Part shown: positions 31,577 through 38,995 of the stretch, one piece after another | Numbering within the stretch: the first letter of the stretch is position 1 | Layout of the letters: every line of letters starts with the position of its first letter | NCBI GenBank assembly: GCA_013812655.1 | Contig: JACCTC010000426.1 | Coordinates: 1-38,995 of the forward strand | Origin: Deltaproteobacteria bacterium | GTDB taxonomy: Bacteria; Myxococcota_A; Polyangia; Haliangiales; Haliangiaceae | Reading direction: 5' to 3' | DNA: 38,995 nt | Translations under genes and position numbers: made by a program | The notes under the pieces: model-generated | Seen by the model: only the letters and a program-made list of their open reading frames with translations | Told to the model about the DNA's origin: nothing | The model's database searches: none

Positions 31577-31606
31577 TTGACAAACCTGCGGAAGGCCACG
31601 AATAAT
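31577..31606 (+). promoter_or_regulatory. Strong sigma-70-type promoter for the 31650-35835 operon
   Basis: TTGACA (31577-31582) is a perfect -35; AATAAT (31601-31606) is 18 bases downstream. A strong ribosome site, AAGGAGG, lies just before the ATG at 31650. It starts 12 bases after the kinase stop, giving the downstream operon its own control. Confidence 0.75.
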
Positions 31607-31649
31607 CGCGCACCCGCGCCGCTTTGCTACGCGGGGAAGGAGGGAGAGC

Positions 31650-33143
31650 ATGTCCCGCACGGTCATCGCCGCGGTCGTCGCTGTAGTCATCGCTGGGCTC
31701 ACGGCAATCGCGTACTTCGTCACATCGCAGACGTTCGAGGAGCGAGCCCGCAAGGACGCGGACGCGCGGCTGACGCGTGCGTACCAGGTCGTGCAGCGGC
31801 TCACCCAGCTGCAGGGCATCGACGTCTCGAACAAGGCCGAGCGGCTCGCGTCGCTGCCCGAGTTCTGGACGGCGATCAGGTCATCGGGAGATGACCGCAA
31901 GCGCCAGGCTCAGATCGGCTTCCAGAAGTTCATGTCGGCCGACAAGGAGGGCGCGATCAAGCCCGACATCATCGCCCTGGTCGACGCGAATGGCGATCTG
32001 CTCGCGATGCACGAGGTCCCGAACGTCGTCCCCAAGCAGTGGAAGAACGACAAGAACGAATCGATCCTGCCGGCGCTCAATGTCGTGCTCGGCAAGCGCG
32101 TGATCATCAGCGACATCTGGGACTATGGCGAAAAGGGGATGATGAAGATCGGCGTCGCGCCGGTGATCGACCCCGAGGCCCCGGTCAGCGCGAAGGATCC
32201 CGACGGTGTCGTGATCATCGGCGCGATCGTCGTCGCGTACGCGCAGACCGCGAAGAACGCGCAGCAAGACAAGTCGCTGCTCGGCACCGAGATCGCGTAC
32301 TACGACGGCAAGAAGGTCGTCGCCTCGAGCTTCACGCGCACCACCGGCGGCGACGAGGACACCGCGAAGGCGCGCCAGCTCGGGCAGCTCCTCCAGTCCG
32401 GCACGGTCAGCGAGGCGGGCAGCAAGCAGCGCGTCACGATCGATGGCGTCGACTACCTGACCGCGGCGATCAAGATGCCGCGCAAGTTCACGAAGGAGCT
32501 CCCCGCGGAGTATCCGCCGGTGACCGCCGGCGCCGTCGTGCTCTCGCCGATCACCGTGTCGGCGTCGGCCGGGACGGTCAAGCTGTTCATCCTGCTGCTC
32601 GGTATCGGCGCGCTCGCGATCGCGATGCTCGGCGTTTACCTGTCGCATCGCCGGCTGATCGCGCAGGTCGATCAGATCGAGGCGGGTGTCACCGACATCA
32701 TCAACGGCAACGTCGACCGCACGTTCCGCCCGGTCGGCGAGGAGCTCGATGGGCTCGCGAACGCGCTCAACGTCATGCTCGCGCGGCTCCTCGGCCGTCC
32801 CGAGCCCGGCGAGGAAGAGTTCGACGATGACGGGAACCCGATCATCCAGGGCCGCGTCGAGTTCGACGAGACCGAGGGTCCCGCCGCACCGGCCGTCGAT
32901 TCGGATATCGCCGCGCTCGCGCAGGAGTCCGAGCCCGACTACTACAAGCGCGTCTACACCGAGTACCTGGCGGCCAAGCGCGCCACGGGCAATCCCGACG
33001 AGGTCTCGTTCGAGAACTTCATCGCGAAGCTCAAGGTCAACGAGGGCAAGCTCAAGGCGCAGTACAACTGCCGCGCCGTGCGGTTCCGGATCGTGACCAA
33101 GGACGGCAAGGTCACGCTCAAGCCCGTGCCGATCTTCGCGTAG
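31650..33143 (+). CDS. Cache/HAMP membrane sensor-like protein, MXAN_5187-like
   Basis: 497 residues. A transmembrane segment at about 5-25 (IAAVVAVVIAGLTAIAYFV) and another at about 310-333 (LFILLLGIGALAIAMLGVYL) enclose a periplasmic region of about 285 residues. That region has Cache-like features (LVDANGDLLAMHEVPN, GVAPVI, GTEIAYYDGKKVVASS). A HAMP-like helix pair follows (VDQIEAGVTDIINGNVDRTF). An acidic linker (EPGEEEFDDDGN, about 387-425) leads to a compact C-terminal domain of about 65 residues (YKRVYTEYLAAKRATGNPDE, then VRFRIVTKDGKVTLKPVPI). That domain matches, from memory, the C-terminal domain of the myxobacterial MXAN_5187 family. There is no kinase or methyl-accepting domain, so it signals by other means. 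First gene of an operon with its own promoter. Confidence 0.82.
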   Translation: MSRTVIAAVVAVVIAGLTAIAYFVTSQTFEERARKDADARLTRAYQVVQRLTQLQGIDVSNKAERLASLPEFWTAIRSSGDDRKRQAQIGFQKFMSADKEGAIKPDIIALVDANGDLLAMHEVPNVVPKQWKNDKNESILPALNVVLGKRVIISDIWDYGEKGMMKIGVAPVIDPEAPVSAKDPDGVVIIGAIVVAYAQTAKNAQQDKSLLGTEIAYYDGKKVVASSFTRTTGGDEDTAKARQLGQLLQSGTVSEAGSKQRVTIDGVDYLTAAIKMPRKFTKELPAEYPPVTAGAVVLSPITVSASAGTVKLFILLLGIGALAIAMLGVYLSHRRLIAQVDQIEAGVTDIINGNVDRTFRPVGEELDGLANALNVMLARLLGRPEPGEEEFDDDGNPIIQGRVEFDETEGPAAPAVDSDIAALAQESEPDYYKRVYTEYLAAKRATGNPDEVSFENFIAKLKVNEGKLKAQYNCRAVRFRIVTKDGKVTLKPVPIFA

Positions 33144-33146
33144 GCG

Positions 33147-34325
33147 ATGACGATCCAGACGGGGCTCGCGCGCGTCGCGATCGAGGGCAGCAAGTTCCTC
33201 GAGGGGCGGCGCATCGGTCTGCTCTGCAATCCGACCGCAGTCGATGGCGAGCTGACCCACGCGATCGAGCTGCTCACCCGGCGCGTCGACTTCAAGGTCA
33301 CGGCGCTGTTCGGACCCGAGCACGGCGTGCGCGGCGATGCCCAGGACATGATCTCGGTCGACACCGCCCACGACGCGCGGTCGGGGTTACCGGTGCACAG
33401 CCTCTACGGCGCCACCGAGGCGTCGCTGACGCCAACGCCGGCGATGCTCGACGATGTCGACGTCATCGTCTACGACGTCCAGGACGTCGGCAGCCGCTAC
33501 TACACCTTCGTGTGGACGATGGTGCTCGCGATGCGCGCCTGCGCGAAGGCGGGCAAGGCATTCTGCGTCCTCGACCGACCCAACCCGATCGGCGGGACCC
33601 ACGTCGAGGGTGGCGCGATCACGCCGGGCTTCGAGTCGTTCGTCGGCCTGGTCTCGTGCCCGAACCGGCATGGCATGACGGCGGGCGAGATCGCGGCATG
33701 GCGCCGCGGCGTCGAGAAGCTCGACCTCGACATCGCGATCATCACGATGCGCGGCTGGCAGCGCGACATGTACTTCGAGCACACCGGGCTCCCGTGGGTG
33801 ATGCCCTCGCCGAACATGCCGACGGTCGACACCGCGCTCGTGTATCCCGGGATGTGCCTCGTCGAGGGCACCGAGCTCTCCGAGGGGCGCGGTACCACCC
33901 GCCCGTTCGAGCTCGCGGGCGCACCCCACCTCGACGGCGAACGCCTCGCGAAGGATCTCGACGCGATGAAGCTCCCCGGCGTGAGGTTCCGACCGGTCGT
34001 CTACACGCCGACGTTCCACAAGCACGCCGCCAAGCCGTGTGGCGGCGTCCAGCTCCACGTCACGAGCTCGGAGACCTTTCGCCCGTACCTCACCGGCGTC
34101 GCGTTCCTCAAGGCGTGTCACGACCAGGCGCCCGACCAGTTTCGCTGGCGCGAGCGGGCGTACGAGTTCGTCGACAAGATCCCCGCGATCGATCTGCTCG
34201 CCGGCACCGACGCAGTCCGCCAGGGCATCGAGGCGGGTGCCAGCCTCGACGAGCTCGCGGCGCGCTGGCCCCGCGACGAGGGCGCGTTCGCCGAGGAGCG
34301 GGAGCCGTTCCTGCTCTACACATGA
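33147..34325 (+). CDS. DUF1343 exo-beta-N-acetylmuramidase, NamZ-like
   Basis: 392 residues, the usual length for DUF1343. Characteristic stretches are present: RIGLLCNPTAVDGE, ALFGPEHGVRG, VYDVQDVGSRYYTF, VLDRPNPIGG, VEGTELSEGRGTTRPFE and CGGVQLHV. NamZ of Bacillus subtilis, founder of glycoside hydrolase family 171, removes N-acetylmuramic acid from the non-reducing ends of peptidoglycan fragments. No signal peptide is seen here, so it may act on imported muropeptide sugars in the cytoplasm; many relatives are exported. It begins three bases after the Cache protein stop and overlaps nadD by four bases (ATGA), so it belongs to the same operon. Confidence 0.93.
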   Translation: MTIQTGLARVAIEGSKFLEGRRIGLLCNPTAVDGELTHAIELLTRRVDFKVTALFGPEHGVRGDAQDMISVDTAHDARSGLPVHSLYGATEASLTPTPAMLDDVDVIVYDVQDVGSRYYTFVWTMVLAMRACAKAGKAFCVLDRPNPIGGTHVEGGAITPGFESFVGLVSCPNRHGMTAGEIAAWRRGVEKLDLDIAIITMRGWQRDMYFEHTGLPWVMPSPNMPTVDTALVYPGMCLVEGTELSEGRGTTRPFELAGAPHLDGERLAKDLDAMKLPGVRFRPVVYTPTFHKHAAKPCGGVQLHVTSSETFRPYLTGVAFLKACHDQAPDQFRWRERAYEFVDKIPAIDLLAGTDAVRQGIEAGASLDELAARWPRDEGAFAEEREPFLLYT

Positions 34326-34942
34326 CGCGGGTCGCGCTGTTCGGCGGCAGCTTCAACCCGCCGCACGTCGCCCACCAGCTCGTCGCGCTCTACGTCCTCG
34401 AGACCCAGCCGGTCGACGAGCTCTGGTTCGTCCCGACCTATGCGCATCCGTTCGGCAAGGCCCTCGCGCCCTACGACGACCGCGTCGCGATGTGCGAGCT
34501 CGCCGCGGCCGCGCTCGGTGGGCGCGTGAAGGTCTCGCGGGTCGAGGAGGAGCTCGCAGGGCGACCCGGCTTCGTCGCGAGCCGGACGCATGATCTCATC
34601 GATCACCTACTCGTCGAGCACCTCGCAGCGCAGGCTCTCGAGCTGCGGCTCGTGGTCGGCACCGACATCCTCGGCGAGACCGCGAAGTGGCATCGCTGGA
34701 ACGACGTCGTCGCGAAGGCGCCGCTGATCGTCATCGGGCGGGGCGGCCACGCGCTACCGGCCGGCAGCGTCGAGACCGGGGTCACGATGCCCCAGATCGC
34801 ATCCACCCGGATCCGCGAGCTCGTGGCGCAGACCCCCGACGACCCGGAGCTCGCCGGGCTGTTACCGAGGGAGGTGCTCTGGTATATCGCCCGGCACGAT
34901 CTCTACGCCGCGAGCCCAGCTTCCCCCCGGCCGAACCCGTGA
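34322..34942 (+). CDS. nadD: Nicotinate-nucleotide adenylyltransferase
   Basis: 206 residues from ATG 34322, which overlaps the previous stop. NadD adenylates nicotinate mononucleotide to deamido-NAD in NAD synthesis. The nucleotidyltransferase signature is GGSFNPPHVAHQLVA (about 8-22), followed by LWFVPTYAHPFGK. The C-terminal phosphate-binding motif is IASTRIREL, equivalent to the usual I-S-S-T-x-I-R. The remainder follows the family pattern (VVGTDILGETAKWHRWNDV). The stop overlaps the GTG of the next gene (GTGA). Pairing with a DUF2520 oxidoreductase and a muramidase is less usual than the common rsfS neighbour, which is absent here. Confidence 0.95.
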   Translation: MTRVALFGGSFNPPHVAHQLVALYVLETQPVDELWFVPTYAHPFGKALAPYDDRVAMCELAAAALGGRVKVSRVEEELAGRPGFVASRTHDLIDHLLVEHLAAQALELRLVVGTDILGETAKWHRWNDVVAKAPLIVIGRGGHALPAGSVETGVTMPQIASTRIRELVAQTPDDPELAGLLPREVLWYIARHDLYAASPASPRPNP

Positions 34943-35835
34943 CTGCACGTAACCCAACCACATTCCTCGTCGGCGCTGGCCCGGTCGCGACGGCGCTTGC
35001 CGGTGCCTTGCGGCTCGGCGGCGTGCCGGTGCTCGGGCTGTGGGCGCGACGCGCGGCGCAGGCCCGGGCCGCTGGATCGACGGCCGGCGTGGCCGCGTTC
35101 TCGTCGGCACCGCCCGACATCCTGCTCGAGACCGAGATCGTGATCCTCGCGGTCCGCGATCAACAGATCGGTGAGGTCGCGGAGATGCTCGTCGGCACCG
35201 GCCTGATCGGCAAGCGCCACGTGTTGCTCCACTGCGCAGGCGCCGCGTCGGCGCAGGAGTCGCTCGGCGCGGTGGCGAGCGCGGTCGCCGGCGTCGGCAC
35301 GCTACATCCGCTGTCCGCGATCGCCGACGGCAAGCTCGCGATGCGCGCGCTCAAGGGCACCGTGTTCGGTGTCGAGGGCGATGCGGCGGGGCGTGCGGCG
35401 GCATCCAAGCTCGTTGCTGCGATGGGCGGCGTCGTGCTCGCGCTCGATAGCTCGCAGATGGGCGCGTATCACGCGGCCGCGGCGGTCGCGTCGAACTACG
35501 TGGTCGCCGCACTCGATGCAGCGGCGGCGATTTTGGCGAGCGCAGGCGTCGCGCCCGAGCAAGCCGCGCAAGCGCTCGTGCCGCTCGCCGAGGGCGCGCT
35601 GCGAAATATCACGGCCCGCGGGACGACGGCCGGCCTGACGGGCCCGGTTCGACGTGGCGACGCCGAAACGATTCAACGTCATCTCGATGCGCTGCGTGGA
35701 AAGCCCGAGCTCGCGGAGATCTATCGCACGCTTGCGCGCAGGGCCGTCGAGATCGCCTCACGCATCGACGGGCAAGACGCCCCCGATCGTGCGGGCCTCG
35801 ACGCGATCCGCAAGCTGCTCGACGCTGGCGCGTGA
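34939..35835 (+). CDS. Rossmann-fold/DUF2520 oxidoreductase-like protein
   Basis: 298 residues from GTG 34939, overlapping the nadD stop. The N-terminus has a dinucleotide-binding motif LVGAGPVATALAGAL (G-x-G-x2-A). Then come VILAVRDQQIGEVAEML and LLHCAGA, and a PLSAIADG segment. The C-terminal helical domain contains GAYHAAAAVASNYVVAALDA and GPVRRGDAETIQRHL. This matches the Rossmann-like plus DUF2520 family, which resembles ketopantoate reductase and F420-dependent NADP oxidoreductases. The substrate is unknown. As last gene of the Cache-muramidase-nadD operon it may use the NAD(P) product downstream, but no direct link is shown. Upstream in-frame codons lie within nadD and are not used. 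Confidence 0.88.
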   Translation: MTARNPTTFLVGAGPVATALAGALRLGGVPVLGLWARRAAQARAAGSTAGVAAFSSAPPDILLETEIVILAVRDQQIGEVAEMLVGTGLIGKRHVLLHCAGAASAQESLGAVASAVAGVGTLHPLSAIADGKLAMRALKGTVFGVEGDAAGRAAASKLVAAMGGVVLALDSSQMGAYHAAAAVASNYVVAALDAAAAILASAGVAPEQAAQALVPLAEGALRNITARGTTAGLTGPVRRGDAETIQRHLDALRGKPELAEIYRTLARRAVEIASRIDGQDAPDRAGLDAIRKLLDAGA

Positions 35836-35936
35836 TGCGCGCAGGCGCGCAGCGTGAGGTGCCGCGAGGTAGGACATCTAGCCTTCACGCAATTCACATC
35901 GACTCGATCGCACGCGGTCGGTTAGCATCGACCACG

Positions 35937-36473
35937 ATGAACGTACGTACCTTGATGTTGTCGTTCGTGGTCGCGGTCCTGTTCGTCACGGCCGGCCCCG
36001 CTGCCGCCGAGAAACCGAACTCGACGTTCGCCGGCAAGATCATGCTGAGCGACAAGCGATTCCCGTCGCAGGCGAAGAGCCTCGCCGCGTTCAACTCGAA
36101 GATCCGGTCGCTGGCGAAGACGAACTTCGCCGAGGACAAGGAGAAGCGCGAGTGGAAGATCCACTTCGCCGGCTTCCTCCGCCAGCCGCTCAATGACCTC
36201 GAGTACCTCGTGAAGATCTACGATCTGACCGGCGGTCGTAAGCAGCTGCTGCTGACGTTCGAGCAGTTCACGAACGAGCGCGGTCAGGCCGCGCTGATGT
36301 CGAGCATGACGCTCGAGCGCAAGCACGTCGGCGTCAACAAGGAGCTGATGATCACCATGGAGAGCAAGGGCAAGGTGCTCGCCGCGAACCGCTTCAAGGT
36401 GATCGGGCAGGGCGAGAAGTTCACCGGCAAGGTCGACTTCTCCGAGGAAGAAGCCGCGAAGGGCGCGGACTAG
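35937..36473 (+). CDS. Small secreted protein of unknown function
   Basis: 178 residues from ATG 35937; in-frame codons upstream have no signal-like sequence. A signal peptide (MNVRTLMLSFVVAVLFVTAG) is cleaved after AAA. The mature part begins EKPNSTFAGKIMLSDKRFPS. It is mixed helix and strand with conserved-looking segments KREWKIHFAGFLRQPLND and YLVKIYDLTGGRKQLLLTFE. There are no cysteines. I recall no named family, although similar small exported proteins are common in myxobacteria. It lies 101 bases after the DUF2520 gene, so it may have its own promoter, and it converges with the kinase gene 15 bases away. Confidence 0.82.
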   Translation: MNVRTLMLSFVVAVLFVTAGPAAAEKPNSTFAGKIMLSDKRFPSQAKSLAAFNSKIRSLAKTNFAEDKEKREWKIHFAGFLRQPLNDLEYLVKIYDLTGGRKQLLLTFEQFTNERGQAALMSSMTLERKHVGVNKELMITMESKGKVLAANRFKVIGQGEKFTGKVDFSEEEAAKGAD

Positions 36474-36488
36474 CGCGCGGGTCGCGAC

Positions 36489-38099
36489 TCAGTCGACGAC
36501 CGCGACGTCGATCAGGAACGTGCTGGTGGTCTCGGGCGGGAAGATCCGGATCTTGTAGGTCCCGGCGGTCTTGAACAGGAACGGCAAGCCGTACTGGTTC
36601 GGATCCGCGTTGCGTGGTCGCGCGATCACGCCGGTCGCCTTGCCCGACGGATCCTCGATCGTGACGACGACCTCGTCGGCCAGGAGATACGCGCCGAGCT
36701 TGTTGCGGAGCTCGATCCGCAACCGATGCGTCCGATCCGCGCGCATCACCTCGGGGACCCAGACCCGCAGCCGGGTCTCGCCATCATCACGAAACAGCTC
36801 GATGCGCTTGATCTCGCCGTTGGGGTCGGCGTCCTGCGCGCGCGACGTGCTGGTGAGCCGCAGCGCGGCAAACGCGGTCAGGCACACGACGAGCGAGACC
36901 ATCGCGCCCGCGAGCAGATAGCGGACGCGATGGGCTGGTTGATACGCCGGGCGATCGAGCAAGCGATCGAGCGACGGCTTCTCGTGCCGCGTCCGCGCCG
37001 ACGTGCGCAGTGCGCCATCATCCTCGACTGCGTCGGGGTCGACCCGCGGCGCCGCGCTCCGGCGCTTCGCGCGCTTGGGCCGGGGCTCGCTCGGCATCAT
37101 GGGCTTGACGCCCTCGAGCTGATCCATCGCGTCGTCGAGCAGCGTCACCAGCGCCTCCGCGCTGGGCACGCGATCGTCCGGCCGCTTCGCGGTGAGGTGC
37201 GCGACGATGTCGTCGACGAGCTCGGGGACGTCGGGGTTCAGCTCGCTCGGCCGCGGCACCGGACGGCCGAGGTGCGCGAGCAGGACCTCGAAGCCCGAGC
37301 CCTGGAACGGCGGCTCGCCGGTCACGAGCTCGTACAGGATGCAGCCGAGCGCGTAGAGGTCGGCGCGCGCGTCGACCTGATCGCCGTGCGCCTGCTCGGG
37401 AGACATGTAGTGGGGCGTGCCGATCAAGCCACCAGCCGTCAGCCGCGTCGCATCGGCGGTGCCCGGCTTGCAGACCGCGATGCCGAAGTCGACGAGCGTC
37501 ACCCGATCGTCGCCGTTGCGATCGCGGCGCCACACGATGTTCGTCGGCTTGAGGTCGCGATGGACGACATCCGCGGCGTGAGTCTCGGCGAGTGCGCTCG
37601 CGATCTGGCGCGCGATCTCGAGCGCGCGCAGCGGGGGGAGCGGGCCGTCCTCGATGCACTTGTGGAGCGGCTCGCCGTCGAACAGCTGCATCGCGATGTA
37701 GGGCCGGCCATCGGGCAGCTCGCCGACCGCGTAGATCGTGATCACGCCGGGGTGATCGATCCGTGCCGCCGACCGTGCCTCGCGCGCGAACCGCTTCGCC
37801 ATCACCGGATCCGACGCGATCTCGTGAGTCGGCACCTTGATCGCGATCACCCGATCGAGCCCCACCTGGCGTCCGCGATAGACGGTGCCGAACGCACCGC
37901 CGCCGAGCACCGCCTCGATCTTGAAGCCATCGATCACGGTCCCGAGCAGGCTCGCCGCCGCACTCGCCCGGCCGGAGGTCTCCTCGTTGGCGACCGCCGT
38001 GTCAGCGCGGCCATCGACGGCGGCGAGCACGGCGCCGCACGCAGGACAGAACCGTCCTGATTCGTCCGTCGACTCGGAGCATGCGAGGCAGACCTGCAC
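36489..38099 (-). CDS. Transmembrane Ser/Thr protein kinase with N-terminal zinc ribbon (second)
   Basis: 536 residues from GTG 38099, chosen so the zinc ribbon (C4-x2-C7 and C18-x2-C21) lies at the N-terminus as in the kinase at 29904; ATG 38159 would add 20 residues. The kinase domain spans about 58-330: LGGGAFGTVYRG (Gly-loop, about 65-76), Lys88 (IAIKVP), H180-R-D182 in HRDLKPTN, D204-F-G and SPEQ. The catalytic set is intact. A basic Pro/Arg linker (PRPKRAKRRSAAPR, about 338-352) precedes the transmembrane segment (about 394-415, YLLAGAMVSLVVCLTAFAAL). The outer domain of about 115 residues is beta-rich (GEIKRIELFRDDGETRLRVW, TAGTYKIRIFPPE), like a small sandwich domain. Substrate and signal are unknown. 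Confidence 0.93.
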   Translation of the reverse strand: MQVCLACSESTDESGRFCPACGAVLAAVDGRADTAVANEETSGRASAAASLLGTVIDGFKIEAVLGGGAFGTVYRGRQVGLDRVIAIKVPTHEIASDPVMAKRFAREARSAARIDHPGVITIYAVGELPDGRPYIAMQLFDGEPLHKCIEDGPLPPLRALEIARQIASALAETHAADVVHRDLKPTNIVWRRDRNGDDRVTLVDFGIAVCKPGTADATRLTAGGLIGTPHYMSPEQAHGDQVDARADLYALGCILYELVTGEPPFQGSGFEVLLAHLGRPVPRPSELNPDVPELVDDIVAHLTAKRPDDRVPSAEALVTLLDDAMDQLEGVKPMMPSEPRPKRAKRRSAAPRVDPDAVEDDGALRTSARTRHEKPSLDRLLDRPAYQPAHRVRYLLAGAMVSLVVCLTAFAALRLTSTSRAQDADPNGEIKRIELFRDDGETRLRVWVPEVMRADRTHRLRIELRNKLGAYLLADEVVVTIEDPSGKATGVIARPRNADPNQYGLPFLFKTAGTYKIRIFPPETTSTFLIDVAVVD

Positions 38100-38262
38100 G
38101 GCTCTCGCAGGGTAGCAGCCCTCAGCGGGGCCGTATGTCTCTGGCGGCGGCGCCATCATGCCGTTGGACGGAGCGTGGTGACTCCCTTCGACTACGTGCG
38201 GTCGCGGTTTATTCAGGTGTTACCCGTGGATACCGTTGCGAGACCTTGGCAGAGTTCCGCGC

Positions 38263-38995
38263 GTGCGAAGGATGTCCACCTGCCTCGCGATCTCGATGAT
38301 CGCTGCGAGCTCGCTCGCCGAGGCGGGCGGGATGGTGCTGCCGGTGCGTGGCGTGCGGACGCTCGCGCGGGCGGGCGCGAATGTCGCGGGCGCCGGCGAT
38401 GCCGACGCGCTCTGGGACAACCCGGCCGGGCTTGCGCACGGCGCTGGCGCGAACAAGCGATCGCTGCTGTTCGATGTCGGCCTCGTCTACCAGGCGGTCG
38501 AGCACACCCGGATCGACGCCGATGGCAACCTCTACGAGACGATCACGAACCAGCAGCCGAGCCAGGTCGTGCCGACGCTCGCCGCCGCGCTCGGCATCGG
38601 CGACCGCCTGGTGATCGCAGGCGGCCTGAGCACGCCGTATGCCGCGGTCCATCGCTACGCCGTCGACGGGCCCCAGCGCCACGCGTCGGTGAGCCTGCGC
38701 AGCTCGACGTTCGTGCTGGTCTCGGTGGGCGCGGCGTACCAGCTCACCGATCGGCTGCGCATCGGCGCGACGATCCAGGATCTGTTCTCGCAGTTATCGT
38801 CAGGTGTCGTGATGTCGGGCTGTCCCGAGGCCGTCACGTGCGCGGCCGACGATCGGTCGTACGACATGCCGGTGCAGATCGAGCAGACCGACTACGTGGC
38901 TTTGAGTGGCTCGGTCGGCGTGCAGCTCGACGCGTCCGATCGCGTGACGGTCGGCCTGGTCGCCCAGGCCCCGACGCGCGTGTCGGCGAATGGCA
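38263..38995 (+). CDS. Outer-membrane transport-like protein (FadL/OmpP1-type), truncated at the window end
   Basis: The frame is open from GTG 38263 (or ATG 38272) to the last base, giving about 244 residues without a stop. A signal peptide (STCLAISMIAASSLAEA) is followed by MVLPVRGVRTLARAGANVAG and DADALWDNPAGLAH. A sequence like DALWxNPAGLA near the mature N-terminus is typical of FadL/OmpP1-type and related outer-membrane proteins, where mature chains begin by plugging the barrel. Strand-like segments follow (LLFDVGLVYQAVEHTRIDAD, LVIAGGLSTPYAAVHRY, FVLVSVGAAYQLTDRLRIGA). Family placement is moderate because the barrel end is missing. It diverges from the kinase gene, with about 160 bases between starts. 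Confidence 0.75.
   Translation, partial: MRRMSTCLAISMIAASSLAEAGGMVLPVRGVRTLARAGANVAGAGDADALWDNPAGLAHGAGANKRSLLFDVGLVYQAVEHTRIDADGNLYETITNQQPSQVVPTLAAALGIGDRLVIAGGLSTPYAAVHRYAVDGPQRHASVSLRSSTFVLVSVGAAYQLTDRLRIGATIQDLFSQLSSGVVMSGCPEAVTCAADDRSYDMPVQIEQTDYVALSGSVGVQLDASDRVTVGLVAQAPTRVSANG

Noticed and set aside
33512..34321. Upstream extension of the nadD frame
   Set aside because: It is fully inside the DUF1343 gene in another frame; the NadD fold begins at ATG 34322.

Overview
The window looks like a chromosomal segment of a myxobacterium-like Gram-negative bacterium (phylum Myxococcota). GC is high throughout and GTG starts are common. The content fits that group: an ECF sigma factor paired with a FecR-type anti-sigma, two transmembrane Ser/Thr kinases, many secreted or lipid-anchored proteins (thrombospondin type-3 repeats, HEAT repeats, outer-membrane barrels), a protein resembling the MXAN_5187 family, and an EtfD-like Fe-S oxidoreductase. 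No rRNA, tRNA, CRISPR array, phage gene or transposase was seen. The assignment is inference from gene content only.

Layout. 1-1301 (minus): the 5' end of a homocysteine S-methyltransferase-like gene overlapping an alpha/beta hydrolase. 1442-4878 (plus): a secreted protein, then an ECF sigma factor translationally coupled to a FecR-domain anti-sigma, closed by a nested inverted repeat at 4908-4992. 4989-12137 (minus): a small barrel protein, a GMC oxidoreductase, a HEAT-plus-barrel protein coupled to a small lipoprotein, and a membrane Fe-S oxidoreductase of the ETF:quinone type. 12463-13923 (plus): a membrane metallophosphoesterase, end-to-end with a TSP3-repeat lipoprotein (13925-14845, minus). 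14962-17559 (plus): mutS. 17595-18201 (minus): a RHH antitoxin and MazF-like toxin pair under a compact, apparently leaderless promoter.

18437-24578 (plus) is the most interesting block. It is a tight three-gene operon: a beta-propeller cytochrome lipoprotein, a secreted HEAT-repeat protein, and a second, larger cytochrome lipoprotein. Both cytochromes resemble the hydrazine synthase alpha-subunit-related (HzsA-like) family; the second also carries C-X4-CH and C-X6-CH motifs. A candidate sigma-54 promoter lies just upstream. 24579-25397 holds inverted copies of a CGCCAAGG-rich intergenic repeat flanking a 72-residue membrane zinc-ribbon protein.

25398-27663 (minus): two exported or membrane proteins of unknown function, the second with a TTG start and a good promoter. 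28025-36473 (plus): a barrel protein with a Rho-independent terminator, an alpha/beta hydrolase coupled to a Ser/Thr kinase, then an operon from a strong promoter at 31577 (Cache/HAMP membrane protein, NamZ-like exo-muramidase, NadD, a Rossmann/DUF2520 protein), and a small secreted protein. 36489-38099 (minus) is a second zinc-ribbon Ser/Thr kinase. A truncated outer-membrane transport-like protein starts at 38263 and runs off the window.

Most of the window concerns the cell envelope: sensing (sigma/anti-sigma, kinases, Cache protein), surface or periplasmic redox (cytochrome operon, GMC oxidase, EtfD-like protein), and wall recycling (NamZ-like). Housekeeping genes (mutS, nadD) are interspersed.
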